Shown one piece after another: positions 1 to 8,770 of a stretch of DNA of 54,476 nt. The notes under the pieces are model-generated. The model ran no database searches. It was given only the letters and a program-made list of their open reading frames with translations, and was not told the origin of the DNA. Position 1 is the stretch's first letter; every line of letters begins with the position of its first letter. Source of the DNA: Chitinophagaceae bacterium (GTDB lineage Bacteria; Bacteroidota; Bacteroidia; Chitinophagales; Chitinophagaceae); assembly GCA_028288595.1 (NCBI GenBank), contig JAQBNK010000161.1, positions 1-54,476 of the forward strand, given 5' to 3'. The position numbers and the translations under genes were made by a program.

Positions 1-75
1 ATTGTTACACAACAAGCTGCTAACAGGGTTTGGGCTGCGCAAGCTGTGATCAGTGAAATCTTAAGATCGAAATAA
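1..75 (+). CDS. C-terminal end of a carbamoyltransferase (probably N-acetylornithine carbamoyltransferase)
   Basis: Only the last 24 codons and a TAA stop are in the window; the reading frame is open from base 1. The peptide ends NRVWAAQAVISEILRSK, which looks like the C-terminal helix of an ornithine-type carbamoyltransferase. The assignment leans mainly on context: argB starts two bases after the stop, followed by an M20 deacetylase and argH. In Bacteroidota this position is usually held by the carbamoyltransferase that acts on N-acetyl- or N-succinylornithine and produces the acylated citrulline later deacylated by the M20 enzyme. The substrate cannot be told from this fragment. Confidence 0.6.
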   Translation: MVTQQAANRVWAAQAVISEILRSK

Positions 76-77
76 TT

Positions 78-869
78 ATGGAAAAATTATTCGTTATTAA
101 GATCGGGGGAAATGTGATAGACGATAAAGAGACCCTTCATTCTTTTCTATCGGCGTTTTCTTCCCTGGAAGAAAAAAAGATTTTAGTGCATGGCGGTGGA
201 AAAATCGCAACTAAAATCGGTGACTCACTTGGCATTCAATCAAAATATAATAACGGCAGAAGAATTACGGATGATGACACCCTCGATTTGGTAACGATGG
301 TTTATGGCGGACTTGTAAATAAAAAGATTGTCGCACAACTACAGTCACTTAATTGTAACGCCATCGGATTAACCGGAGCTGATGCAAACATAATCCCTGC
401 GAAAAAACGTCCTGTAAAAGATGTGGATTATGGCTGGGTGGGAGACATAGAAAAATCGAAAATTGAAAGTATAAAATTGAAAATGTTTCTTGATAATAAA
501 ATCATTCCCGTATTTGCTCCGCTAACGCATGACATGCAGGGAAATATTTTGAATACCAATGCAGATACAATTGCGTCTTCATTAGCGGTGGCTTTGTCTG
601 CCGACTACGATGTGCGGTTAATTTATTGCTTTGAAAAAAAAGGTGTACTGGAAGATGTAAATAATAACAACTCTGTTATTACAAACATCGATAGAAAAAA
701 ATGGGCAGAGTTGCTTGAAGACGGCAGATTATTCGACGGCATTCTGCCGAAGCTTGAGAATGCTTTCGGCGCTATTGACGAGGGGGTGAAAGAAGTTTTA
801 ATTGGAAATGCAAACGATCTTTTTAATAATACTGGTGATAAAACGACCGGAACATTAATTACAGCATGA
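78..869 (+). CDS. argB: Acetylglutamate kinase
   Basis: Phosphorylates N-acetylglutamate, the second step of arginine biosynthesis, in the cytoplasm. The 263-residue protein has the amino-acid-kinase fold: the lysine of the IKIGGN loop near residue 8, the glycine-rich VHGGGK loop near residue 40, the GRRITDDDTL substrate segment near residue 61, and the nucleotide-site region around LNTNADTIA near residue 160. Its length is normal for the family. The ATG lies two bases after the upstream carbamoyltransferase stop, and the 3' end overlaps the next gene by ATGA, so the genes are almost certainly translated as one operon. Regulation by arginine cannot be read from the sequence. Confidence 0.93.
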   Translation: MEKLFVIKIGGNVIDDKETLHSFLSAFSSLEEKKILVHGGGKIATKIGDSLGIQSKYNNGRRITDDDTLDLVTMVYGGLVNKKIVAQLQSLNCNAIGLTGADANIIPAKKRPVKDVDYGWVGDIEKSKIESIKLKMFLDNKIIPVFAPLTHDMQGNILNTNADTIASSLAVALSADYDVRLIYCFEKKGVLEDVNNNNSVITNIDRKKWAELLEDGRLFDGILPKLENAFGAIDEGVKEVLIGNANDLFNNTGDKTTGTLITA

Positions 870-1966
870 AGCAAAATATCCTGCATGATAAGAGTATTGA
901 ATTACTGAAGCAGTTAATTGCTACTCCTTCTTTCTCAAGAGAGGAAGAAAAAACAGGCACACTCCTATTTAATTTTTTAGAGGCTGAAGGAATTAAGACG
1001 GAGCGATATTTAAACAACATATGGGCTGTGAACAAATATTTTGACCCTTCAAAAAACACTATTCTTCTTAATTCTCATCATGATACGGTAAAGCCGAATC
1101 CCCAATACACAAAGGATCCTTTTAACCCGGAGATATCAGAAGGCAAGTTGTTCGGCCTCGGAAGTAATGATGCCGGTGGTTGTCTTGTTTCGCTGATCGC
1201 GGCATTTGTACATTTTTATCCGGAAGAAAATCTTTTATACAATCTCGCCCTAGCGGCTACGGCGGAAGAAGAGGTTTCGGGCAAAGATGGTATTGAGGCT
1301 TTGCTGATAAACAGTGACTTTGCTTCAACCTTTAAAGATTCCGGATTTGCAGGCGCTATCGTCGGTGAGCCCACGCAGATGAATTTAGCAATAGCAGAAA
1401 AAGGATTAATGGTACTTGATTGCACAGCCTTTGGCAAAGCGGGTCATGCCGCAAGGGAAGAAGGAGATAATGCATTATACAAAGCCATAAATGATATTGA
1501 ATGGTTTCGTACTTATTCGTTTGATAAAGTATCTGAATGGCTGGGACCAGTTAAGATGAGCGTTACTTCGATTGAAACTGAAAACAGGGCGCACAATGTA
1601 GTGCCGGGCACCTGCAAATTTGTGGTGGATATCCGGATAACTGAAGATTATACTCATGATGATATTCTTGAGATCATTCAGCAGCATGTGAAGTCTGAAG
1701 TAAAGCCGAGAAGCATAAGAATGCGGTCGACCTTAATTCCCGAAGATCACCCCATTGTGAAGGCGGGTATTTCGCTGGGGAAGAAAGCTTACGGTTCGCC
1801 AACCAGTTCTGATAAAGCCCTGATGCCCTTCCCTGCTTTAAAGTGCGGTCCTGGTTTCAGCGGAAGAAGTCATACAGCAGATGAATTTATTTTTATTGAT
1901 GAAATAAAACAGGGCATTGATGATTATATTGGAGTATTAAACGGCGTAATGCGAAGCCCGGAGTAA
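866..1966 (+). CDS. argE: M20-family acetylornithine/acetylcitrulline deacetylase
   Basis: A zinc-dependent M20 amidohydrolase of 366 residues. Visible metal-site features are the HHD motif at residues 71-73, the GSNDAGG loop with an aspartate at 102, the catalytic EEE stretch at 134-136, GEPT with a glutamate at 168, and a C-terminal HTADE. The dimerisation domain carries the conserved histidine of KAGHA near 194. It starts inside the stop region of argB (ATGA overlap) and is followed 52 bases later by argH. With an N-acetylornithine carbamoyltransferase upstream, the likely substrate is N-acetylcitrulline rather than N-acetylornithine; that choice is inference. Related M20 enzymes act on other acylated amino acids. 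Confidence 0.85.
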   Translation: MKQNILHDKSIELLKQLIATPSFSREEEKTGTLLFNFLEAEGIKTERYLNNIWAVNKYFDPSKNTILLNSHHDTVKPNPQYTKDPFNPEISEGKLFGLGSNDAGGCLVSLIAAFVHFYPEENLLYNLALAATAEEEVSGKDGIEALLINSDFASTFKDSGFAGAIVGEPTQMNLAIAEKGLMVLDCTAFGKAGHAAREEGDNALYKAINDIEWFRTYSFDKVSEWLGPVKMSVTSIETENRAHNVVPGTCKFVVDIRITEDYTHDDILEIIQQHVKSEVKPRSIRMRSTLIPEDHPIVKAGISLGKKAYGSPTSSDKALMPFPALKCGPGFSGRSHTADEFIFIDEIKQGIDDYIGVLNGVMRSPE

Positions 1967-1980
1967 ATTTTGGTTTGCTC

Positions 1981-2018
1981 ATTCAACATTATCAAACAAA
2001 ATTCAACATAACAAACAA
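1981..2018 (+). repeat. Imperfect tandem repeat just before argH
   Basis: Two adjacent copies of an AT-rich unit of about 19-20 bases, beginning ATTCAACAT and ending CAAACAA, occupy the gap between the deacetylase and argH. The second copy lacks one or two bases of the first and ends one base before the GTG start of argH. No function is evident. It may be a recent small duplication in the leader, or may affect translation of argH. Confidence 0.5.
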
Positions 2019-3353
2019 GTGAAACTCTGGCAAAAAAACACCACCTCATTAAAAGAAGTAGAACTATTTACTGTTGGCAATGACAGGGAATTTGATTTAC
2101 TGCTGGCTCCTTTTGATGTTCTTGGAAATATTGCTCATGCAAAAATGCTTGCCACGGTAGGATTACTTACAGAAGAAGAAAAAAATATTCTCGTAAAAGA
2201 ACTGCAGCACATTTATACTTCGGTTCAGCATTCAGAATTTAAAATTCAGGATGATATAGAAGATGTTCACTCACAGGTTGAGTTCCTGCTCACACAAAAG
2301 CTTGGCGATACGGGGAAAAAAATCCATTCGGCCCGCAGCCGCAACGACCAGGTTTTGGTTGATATAAAACTTTATCTCAGGAATGAACTGGAAGAGTTGG
2401 TTAAAAGCATTGACCAGTTTTTTGATTTGCTCCAGGAAAAAAGTGAACAGCATAAAGATCTTTTACTGCCAGGTTATACGCACTTGCAATTAGCGATGCC
2501 CTCCTCCTTTGGTTTATGGTTTGGCGCATATGCAGAAAGTCTCGTGGATGATATGGTTACATTAAAAGCTGCGTTTGATGTGGTGAATAAAAACCCCCTG
2601 GGTTCTGCGGCCGGTTATGGCTCATCGTTCCCCATTAACAGGAAACTTACAACAGAATTGCTGGGCTTTGATTCATTAAATTATAATGTTGTGTATGCGC
2701 AGATGGGACGCGGTAAGGCCGAGCGGATTGTAGCATCCGCACTTTCAAATGTGGCAGATACACTATCGCGGCTCTCGATGGATGCTTGTATATTTTTAAA
2801 TCAGAATTTTGGTTTTATCAGTTTTCCGGCAGAGTTAACTACTGGCTCCAGCATTATGCCGCATAAAAAAAATCCTGATGTTTTTGAATTAATACGATCG
2901 CATTGTAATCAAATTAAAAGCCTTCCGAATGAGATCATGCTAATGACAACCAATCTTCCATCCGGTTATCACAGAGATCTCCAGTTGTTGAAAGAACATT
3001 TGTTCCCTGCTTTTAAAACATTACATACCTGCTTAGAAATGGCGGGGTTGATGTTATCCAATATTGAAATAAACAGAGACATACTGGAAGATAAAAAATA
3101 CCAATATCTTTTTAGTGTTGAAGAAGTGAATAAACTTGTAACCGCCGGAATGCCTTTTCGTGATGCATATAAAAAGGTTGGACTTAATATTGAGAACGAT
3201 GAATTTCATTATAGCACAAAACTTCATCACACACACGAAGGAAGTATCGGGAATTTATGTAATGATGAGATTTCATCAATGATGGAAAAAGTAATCGGTT
3301 CATTTCCGTTCGCCGGGATCAAAACGAAATTGTCTTCCCTTCTAAGTGATTAG
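2019..3353 (+). CDS. argH: Argininosuccinate lyase
   Basis: Cleaves argininosuccinate to arginine and fumarate, the last step of the pathway, as a cytoplasmic homotetramer. The 444-residue protein shows the superfamily signature GSSIMPHKKNPD at residues 276-287 with the flexible catalytic serine loop, the HSARSRNDQV segment near 103, and the histidine of GYTHLQ at 154. The start is GTG, chosen because the frame gives the usual N-terminal KLWQK and no better ATG lies upstream in frame. It closes the arginine operon that begins left of the window. Confidence 0.94.
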   Translation: MKLWQKNTTSLKEVELFTVGNDREFDLLLAPFDVLGNIAHAKMLATVGLLTEEEKNILVKELQHIYTSVQHSEFKIQDDIEDVHSQVEFLLTQKLGDTGKKIHSARSRNDQVLVDIKLYLRNELEELVKSIDQFFDLLQEKSEQHKDLLLPGYTHLQLAMPSSFGLWFGAYAESLVDDMVTLKAAFDVVNKNPLGSAAGYGSSFPINRKLTTELLGFDSLNYNVVYAQMGRGKAERIVASALSNVADTLSRLSMDACIFLNQNFGFISFPAELTTGSSIMPHKKNPDVFELIRSHCNQIKSLPNEIMLMTTNLPSGYHRDLQLLKEHLFPAFKTLHTCLEMAGLMLSNIEINRDILEDKKYQYLFSVEEVNKLVTAGMPFRDAYKKVGLNIENDEFHYSTKLHHTHEGSIGNLCNDEISSMMEKVIGSFPFAGIKTKLSSLLSD

Positions 3354-3436
3354 TGATTTCTCATTATTGCATTTCACTCATCAATACATTATATTACCGT
3401 TCCTAAAATAACCCTGTATTAATTCAACCTTACCAG

Positions 3437-4186
3437 ATGTTTTTTCTTTCTAAGCTTGTTTATTTCTTTTTATCGCCATTCGTATGGGTCTGCATTATTT
3501 TGCTCTTTGCAATATTTTCGAGGAACGCAGCAAAATCCAGGCGGCTGCTCATCATTGCATGTATTACCCTTTTTATTTTTTCGAATAATGTTATTGAATC
3601 GGCAATTCAGCGAATGTACCAGTACCCGGAAGTTCAGCTAAAAGATTCTTCACATTATTCATGTGGTATTCTTTTAACCGGCATGGTAGGCGTCGATAAA
3701 AATAACAAGGGGCATTTTGGCGGTGCTTCTGACAGGTACATTCAGACTTTGCTTTTATACAAGAGAGGCATCATTGATAAAATACTTATTACAGGAGGCA
3801 GCGGCTTAATCACCAATCAAACATTCAGGGAGGCGGATTTTCTGCAGGAAAAATTTATTACAGCGGGGGTTGCGGCCGAAGACATCATCATAGAAAATAA
3901 TTCCCGCAACACTTACGAAAATGCTTTGTTTACCAAGCGGCTTCTTGATTCCATCAGGATCAGGGCTCCATTTGTTTTAATTACATCGTCTCTTCATATG
4001 CCAAGATCCCTGATCTTATTCCGGCATATGAATGTTCCTGTTGTTCCATATCCCTGCGATTTTATTACGGTAGCCGAAAACATCACGCCAGACGAAATTT
4101 TTATCCCAAGCGCATGGGCCATGCTCAAATGGCAATCCATGATAAAGGAGTGGGTTGGAATTTTATTTTATAAAATAAAACTGTGA
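3437..4186 (+). CDS. YdcF/ElyC-like envelope protein (DUF218)
   Basis: A 249-residue protein with two N-terminal hydrophobic segments (about residues 5-25 and 32-50) followed by a DUF218 domain. Recognisable parts are the GILLTGMVG strand, the ILITGGSG turn, ENNSRNTYENA and the LITSSLHMPRSLILF segment, which together mark the YdcF/SanA/ElyC family. Some E. coli members are linked to envelope integrity and carrier-lipid metabolism; the reaction is unknown. A weak promoter-like pattern (TTG at 3367, TATATTAC at 3390) lies upstream. It stands alone between argH and an AT-rich gap. Confidence 0.82.
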   Translation: MFFLSKLVYFFLSPFVWVCIILLFAIFSRNAAKSRRLLIIACITLFIFSNNVIESAIQRMYQYPEVQLKDSSHYSCGILLTGMVGVDKNNKGHFGGASDRYIQTLLLYKRGIIDKILITGGSGLITNQTFREADFLQEKFITAGVAAEDIIIENNSRNTYENALFTKRLLDSIRIRAPFVLITSSLHMPRSLILFRHMNVPVVPYPCDFITVAENITPDEIFIPSAWAMLKWQSMIKEWVGILFYKIKL

Positions 4187-4288
4187 GTGATCACCGAATT
4201 TCAGGCATACAAATTTCCACACCCGGATTTTCCCCTTGTATTTTTGTTACTGCTTAGTGCTGTTGCAATAAAAAAGTTTGATATAAAG

Positions 4289-4315
4289 CATTAAAAACTT
4301 TTTTAATTTTTAATG
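4289..4315 (+). repeat. AT-rich inverted repeat in the 4187-4441 gap
   Basis: CATTAAAAA and TTTTTAATG face each other across a nine-base loop rich in T. The 255-base gap holds no other gene-like feature. The hairpin is A/T only apart from its ends, so it would be a weak terminator at best for the YdcF-like gene. Confidence 0.3.
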
Positions 4316-4441
4316 ATGCGTGCTTTCGAATGAAACCGCTGGGACTCTTTGCCATATGCAAAAAAATAGGCTAATTATAAATTCTTATACTTATTCCGGC
4401 ATGGCACAAATATGGTGGACGGTTTAGAAAAATAGGTATAT

Positions 4442-5539
4442 ATGAAAAAGATGATTGCAATACTGCCCCTGGCAGTTATGCTGGCAAACTGTAGCACGAC
4501 CAGGAATACAGATACGGGAGTGGCCAGCAGCACCGACGAAATGTCGGTATCAACAAGTTCTACAGCTTCAACTGATGTCACAAACACGAACTCCGGCAAT
4601 GATGTTACGATGAGTGGCTCTGCAACCGTATCTCCAAACAATACATGGAATAACGGAAGCGGTTCAACCACTACATACAACTCAACCGGCAGTACTAACT
4701 GGGGCTGGGATTATGGCGGAAGCACCGGTGTTTACACTTCTTCTTATGATCCTAATCTTCATTCTGATCTTGACGGTGAATGGAGCTTAGCAATGTCTCC
4801 GGATCTTTCTTCATCATGGTTGCCAGACAATACCACGTCCAACACTTACACATGGAACAATGGTTCGGGAACAACGTATACTTCCGGTTCGGCAACTACA
4901 GGTTACAACACTGATCTTAATTCTTCAGGTAATTCCGGAACACTTAACAGTCAATCTACAACGACTTATAATAATGGCACTGTAGATAATTCGTTAAACA
5001 CATCCGGCGTAGCTACGAAAACTAAAACTAAAACCACTGGAGATAAAACAAAAACAAAGACTAAAACAACAAATGGCACAACAACAAGTACGGATGTTAA
5101 TAGCAGTGATATGAGCACCTCTTCCGGAACCGATATGAGTAGTTCTTCTTCAACAACTACTACAACATATAATTCGGGAAGTGCCACTACCGGCGGCTGG
5201 AGTAATCAAACACTACTTTCTTCAAACGGAAATTCTTACATGGTTCCTAAGTTGAATTTATTTATAGGGAACGGTAGCTATTCAGGATTTACAGGATGTA
5301 ACGCTATCAGCGGACGAATAAATACAGTAGGTAATGCAATTTCGTTTGAGAATACGATGCCATCTACAGCTATAGATTGTGCAGGTGGTTTTAGTCAGCA
5401 AGCATTCCTTGACAGGTTGAGTCGCGTAGATTCCTACGAATTAAATAATGGTCAGTTATTATTAAAACAAGGAAGTACCGTATTGCTTACACTAAACAGG
5501 AACGGTAACAGCAGTATGACAACAAGCTCAAATCAGTAA
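4442..5539 (+). CDS. META-domain lipoprotein with a long Ser/Thr/Asn/Gly-rich linker
   Basis: A 365-residue predicted lipoprotein. The N-terminus MKKMIAILPLAVMLANC is a signal peptide with a lipobox ending at Cys17. Residues about 20-250 are a low-complexity linker made of S, T, N, G and Y, including a K/T alternation (TKTKTKTT, GDKTKTKTKTT) near 195-212. Residues about 255-350 form a META (HslJ-type) domain, with LNLFIGNGSYSGFTGCNAISGRI as the core and a second cysteine in AIDCAGGF. HslJ relatives are envelope proteins linked to stress resistance. The linker probably spaces the domain away from the membrane. A strong hairpin terminator follows. Confidence 0.8.
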   Translation: MKKMIAILPLAVMLANCSTTRNTDTGVASSTDEMSVSTSSTASTDVTNTNSGNDVTMSGSATVSPNNTWNNGSGSTTTYNSTGSTNWGWDYGGSTGVYTSSYDPNLHSDLDGEWSLAMSPDLSSSWLPDNTTSNTYTWNNGSGTTYTSGSATTGYNTDLNSSGNSGTLNSQSTTTYNNGTVDNSLNTSGVATKTKTKTTGDKTKTKTKTTNGTTTSTDVNSSDMSTSSGTDMSSSSSTTTTTYNSGSATTGGWSNQTLLSSNGNSYMVPKLNLFIGNGSYSGFTGCNAISGRINTVGNAISFENTMPSTAIDCAGGFSQQAFLDRLSRVDSYELNNGQLLLKQGSTVLLTLNRNGNSSMTTSSNQ

Positions 5540-5573
5540 GTATAGTTTAATTAAAATCAGGTACAGTTATGCT

Positions 5574-5600
5574 AGCCGCTCTTAACAGGGCGGCTTTTTT
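5574..5600 (+). terminator. Rho-independent terminator after the META lipoprotein gene
   Basis: The stem AGCCGCTCT pairs with AGGGCGGCT across a short loop (one G-T wobble), and six T residues follow on the plus strand. It lies about 35 bases after the lipoprotein stop and before the next start, so the two lipoprotein genes are probably separate transcripts. Confidence 0.85.
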
Positions 5601-5631
5601 GTTCAGATGAAATACCTTTACAAAAATTTAG

Positions 5632-6777
5632 ATGCGCCGTTTCCTTTTATTCGTTCTCCTGTTTTTGATTCTGGCGGGTTGTTCTTCTACAAGATCAACA
5701 CAGGGCTTTTCAATAAATAGCCGTTTGCACTTTATCAATGAATATGATGTCCCCTTTAATTTCTCTTATCTGAAAACTTCAGTAGGCGGATTGTCGGGAA
5801 TTGATTATGATAAAAAAAATGATCTCTATTATTTAATTTCTGATGACCGATCTGCTTTTAACCCCGCACGATTCTACACTGCAAAGATCAAAATATCTGC
5901 AGACAAGATTGACAGCGTATATTTTACCGGCATAAACTTTTTAACAGATGCTACTGGTAGTTTTTATCCCAGCTCGAAACAAAATCCCTCACGCACACCA
6001 GATCCGGAAGCAATTCGATTTAACCCTTCTAAGAACCAGGTAACCTGGACAAGCGAAGGCGAAAGAACTGTGAAATCAAAGGAAAATGCAGTCATCGAAA
6101 ATCCTGCAATTTATATTACTAGTTTAACGGGTGATCTTATTGATTCCTTTTCGCTTCCACCAAATTTATATATGCATGAAACAGAAAAAGGACCAAGACA
6201 AAATGGAGTTTTAGAGGGAATGACTTTCGCCGATAATTATAAATGGCTTTTTGTAAATGTTGAAGAGCCCTTATATGAAGATGGGCCAAGAGCTGGTCTT
6301 ACAGACGCAAGTGCATTTATCCGTCTGTATAAATTTGACGCCATCACTAAAAAGAACATAGCGCAATATGCTTATAAACTTGATCCCGTTGCAAGGGCTG
6401 CTGAACCCGCAGATGCATTTAAAATAAATGGCGTTCCGGATATTTTATACGCAGGACGAAATAAACTTTTTATCATTGAGCGTTCTTTTTCAACAGGACA
6501 TGCTAATTGCACTATAAAAGTTTTTCTTGCTGCACTGGATAAAGCGACTAACATTCTTAACAACCCTTCGCTTTCATCAAACAAAAATTTTACGCCGGTC
6601 CAAAAAAGATTGATCTTGAATATGGATGATCTTGGCATTTTTACTGATAACATTGAAGGAGTAACTTTTGGCCCTCAATTATCTAATGGCCATCAATCGC
6701 TCATTTTTGTTTCGGACAATAATTTTTCCAAAGAACAAAGAACCCAGTTCCTTCTTTTCGAAATTGTTCCTCGCTAA
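5632..6777 (+). CDS. Esterase-like phytase-fold lipoprotein
   Basis: A 381-residue exported lipoprotein. The signal peptide RRFLLFVLLFLILAGC gives a lipidated cysteine near residue 17. The rest resembles the esterase-like/phytase-like beta-propeller family, seen in GGLSGIDYD near 53, RTPDPEAIRF near 126, NGVLEGMTF near 190 and the late DNIEGVTFGP with DNN. These repeated acidic motifs are the usual calcium or substrate face of the propeller. The substrate is unknown; phosphate-ester cleavage is a family expectation only. The gene follows a terminator and is 44 bases before the AI-2E-type transporter gene, possibly co-transcribed with it. Confidence 0.8.
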   Translation: MRRFLLFVLLFLILAGCSSTRSTQGFSINSRLHFINEYDVPFNFSYLKTSVGGLSGIDYDKKNDLYYLISDDRSAFNPARFYTAKIKISADKIDSVYFTGINFLTDATGSFYPSSKQNPSRTPDPEAIRFNPSKNQVTWTSEGERTVKSKENAVIENPAIYITSLTGDLIDSFSLPPNLYMHETEKGPRQNGVLEGMTFADNYKWLFVNVEEPLYEDGPRAGLTDASAFIRLYKFDAITKKNIAQYAYKLDPVARAAEPADAFKINGVPDILYAGRNKLFIIERSFSTGHANCTIKVFLAALDKATNILNNPSLSSNKNFTPVQKRLILNMDDLGIFTDNIEGVTFGPQLSNGHQSLIFVSDNNFSKEQRTQFLLFEIVPR

Positions 6778-6821
6778 ATCTTGCTTTTCTCATCGAAAAA
6801 AAATTCATTATCTTAACCGGA

Positions 6822-7871
6822 ATGATAAAAACACTTCCCGAACAACCTTTTTATATAAGATTGGCTGTTATATTGCTGGCCTTATATCTTTTGCTTTACG
6901 GTATATATATTGGTCAAAGTATTATACTGCCAATCGCTTTTTCTTTTTTGTTCGCTGTCTTGCTTCAGCCCATCGTCAATTTTTTTATCCGCAGGAAGTT
7001 CCCGAAAGTCCTTTCTATTATTGTTACGCTCGTGCTGGCAATTTTATTTATCTATGTTTTGATAAGTTTTATTTCGTACCAGATGCGGTCGGTGGTCTCC
7101 GATATTCCGGCGGTAAAAAATAACCTGCTAAATCTTTGGCATCAGTGCCAGCAATGGTTATGGAATACTTTCAAACTGAATTATGCAAAGCAGGAAGAAA
7201 TGGTGCAAAATGCAAAAGATAAAACAATGGATACCCTGGGTTCGGCCGGTACCTTTAATTTAATAACCGCCTCGATTGCTACGATTTTGCTTGTTCCCAT
7301 TTATATTTTCCTTTTTCTTTTTTATAGGCCGTTGCTTATAAATTTTATCGTGGATGTTTTTGATAAGACGCACGAGAAAGAAGTGCGTGTTATTGTAAGT
7401 GAAATTAGAAAAGTGGTGCAGCATTATGTTATCGGAATAATGACTGAAACATCCATTGTAGCGTGTTTAAATGTTACGGGCCTGCTTATTCTCGGTGCTC
7501 CTTATGCCATATTGCTTGGTGTTGTTGGTGCCATTCTTAATATGATCCCCTATATCGGTGGTATTATACAACTGTTGCTTACGGCACTTATTGTTTTTTC
7601 AAATACGGCATCAATCGGTAAGGCAACCGGTGCTATTGTCATATTGCTGGCCGTGCAGTTAATCGATAATAATTTTCTTGTGCCACGTATCATTGGTTCA
7701 AGGGTAAAACTTAATGCACTCATTTCTATTATAGGCGTGTTTGTTGGCGGTGCATTATGCGGGATCGGTGGCATGTTCCTAAGTATCCCTGTCCTGGCAA
7801 TGTGCAAGGTTATTTTTGATCGGGTGGATGGATTAAAACCATGGGGCCGTCTCTTCGGCAGCGATATGTAA
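6822..7871 (+). CDS. AI-2E family transporter
   Basis: A 349-residue polytopic inner-membrane protein of the AI-2E/PerM family. There are two or three hydrophobic helices at residues 10-90, a soluble stretch at about 90-145, and five more helices to the C-terminus, with the family's re-entrant GAPYAILLGVVGAILNMIPYIGG region near 225-250 and IDNNFLVPRIIGSRVKLN near 283. Members have been reported to export autoinducer-2, sodium/protons or other solutes, so the substrate here is open. The next gene starts about 30 bases downstream. Confidence 0.86.
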   Translation: MIKTLPEQPFYIRLAVILLALYLLLYGIYIGQSIILPIAFSFLFAVLLQPIVNFFIRRKFPKVLSIIVTLVLAILFIYVLISFISYQMRSVVSDIPAVKNNLLNLWHQCQQWLWNTFKLNYAKQEEMVQNAKDKTMDTLGSAGTFNLITASIATILLVPIYIFLFLFYRPLLINFIVDVFDKTHEKEVRVIVSEIRKVVQHYVIGIMTETSIVACLNVTGLLILGAPYAILLGVVGAILNMIPYIGGIIQLLLTALIVFSNTASIGKATGAIVILLAVQLIDNNFLVPRIIGSRVKLNALISIIGVFVGGALCGIGGMFLSIPVLAMCKVIFDRVDGLKPWGRLFGSDM

Positions 7872-7901
7872 AAACGGCAAGGTGTTCGATGTTTATTAGT
7901 G

Positions 7902-8645
7902 ATGAAAAAAAAGATTTGGATAGGAACATCTGGCTGGAGCTATAAGCATTGGAGAGAAATTTTTTACCCGGTGGGAATGAAGCCGGTTGATTACCTGCCG
8001 TTTTATTCAAATCACTACTTTGTTACAGAAATTAATACGAGTTTCTATCATCTCCCAAAACCCGAAACCGTTACAGGCTGGATAGAAAAAGTTCCTAAAG
8101 GGTTTATGTTTTGCCCTAAGATCAGCCGCTATATTACTCACATCAAAAGATTAAAAGACCCGGAAGATACACTTCCGAGATTTTTTGAAGTTTTTGAACC
8201 GGTTAAAAAACATCTTGGGCCCATATTAATTCAACTTCCTCCTTCATCTAAATTTCATTATGATATCGCAGATCATTTTTTTTCTGTTTTGAAAAAAGAA
8301 TATAAGGGCTACGATTTTGCTTTAGAGGTGAGGCACGATACCTGGCTGGAAGAGGATAGTCTCTCGCTCATGACTAAATACAATATTGCATTTGTTATTT
8401 CTCAGTCAGGCGACCGTTTTCCTTACAGCGAAATGGTTACCGCAAAAAATATTTATGTTCGGTTTCATGGTCCTGAAGGATTGTACTCCTCTTCTTATTC
8501 AACTAAAATGCTGAAGATGTTCGCCAAAAAATTTGCTGGCTGGATTGATAGCGGCCACGTTATCTGGGCATTTTTTAATAATGATATTGGCGGCCATGCG
8601 CTAACAGATTCTAAGCGCCTGATAGAAATGATGGAAATTCAATAA
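7902..8645 (+). CDS. DUF72 (YecE-like) protein
   Basis: A 247-residue cytoplasmic protein of the DUF72/YecE family, a TIM-barrel of unknown reaction. It opens with the typical IWIGTSGWSYKHWREIFYP, continues with NTSFYHLP and FCPKISRYITH, and has the barrel-strand motifs ILIQLPP near 109, ALEVRH near 143, YVRFHGPEG near 187 and AFFNND near 228. An upstream in-frame GTG is possible, but the ATG at 7902 gives the standard N-terminus MKKKIWIGTSGW. It probably shares a transcript with the AI-2E transporter. No function is assigned. Confidence 0.88.
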   Translation: MKKKIWIGTSGWSYKHWREIFYPVGMKPVDYLPFYSNHYFVTEINTSFYHLPKPETVTGWIEKVPKGFMFCPKISRYITHIKRLKDPEDTLPRFFEVFEPVKKHLGPILIQLPPSSKFHYDIADHFFSVLKKEYKGYDFALEVRHDTWLEEDSLSLMTKYNIAFVISQSGDRFPYSEMVTAKNIYVRFHGPEGLYSSSYSTKMLKMFAKKFAGWIDSGHVIWAFFNNDIGGHALTDSKRLIEMMEIQ

Positions 8646-8652
8646 GGAATAA

Positions 8653-8733
8653 ATGTTGCATGCTTTAATAAAAATTTTTATGCTGCCCATCACCTTCGTA
8701 GTTATTTTGATCGTTGTTATTGTATTTATGTAA
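8653..8733 (+). CDS. Possible 26-residue membrane peptide
   Basis: A short ORF seven bases after the DUF72 stop encodes MLHALIKIFMLPITFVVILIVVIVFM, which is almost entirely one hydrophobic helix. An AAGGAAT stretch sits just before the ATG. Small single-helix proteins are common but hard to prove; only the composition and the position behind a real gene support it. It could be a chance ORF in AT-rich spacer. Confidence 0.3.
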   Translation: MLHALIKIFMLPITFVVILIVVIVFM

Positions 8734-8770
8734 AAAATGTAAAGAAGGAAGACCGGGGCAACAGGCCTGG

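Noticed and set aside
6668-7123. A 151-codon plus-strand open frame across the phytase-like and AI-2E genes
   Set aside because: It overlaps the end of one clear gene and the start of another in a different frame; neither codon use nor motifs support it.
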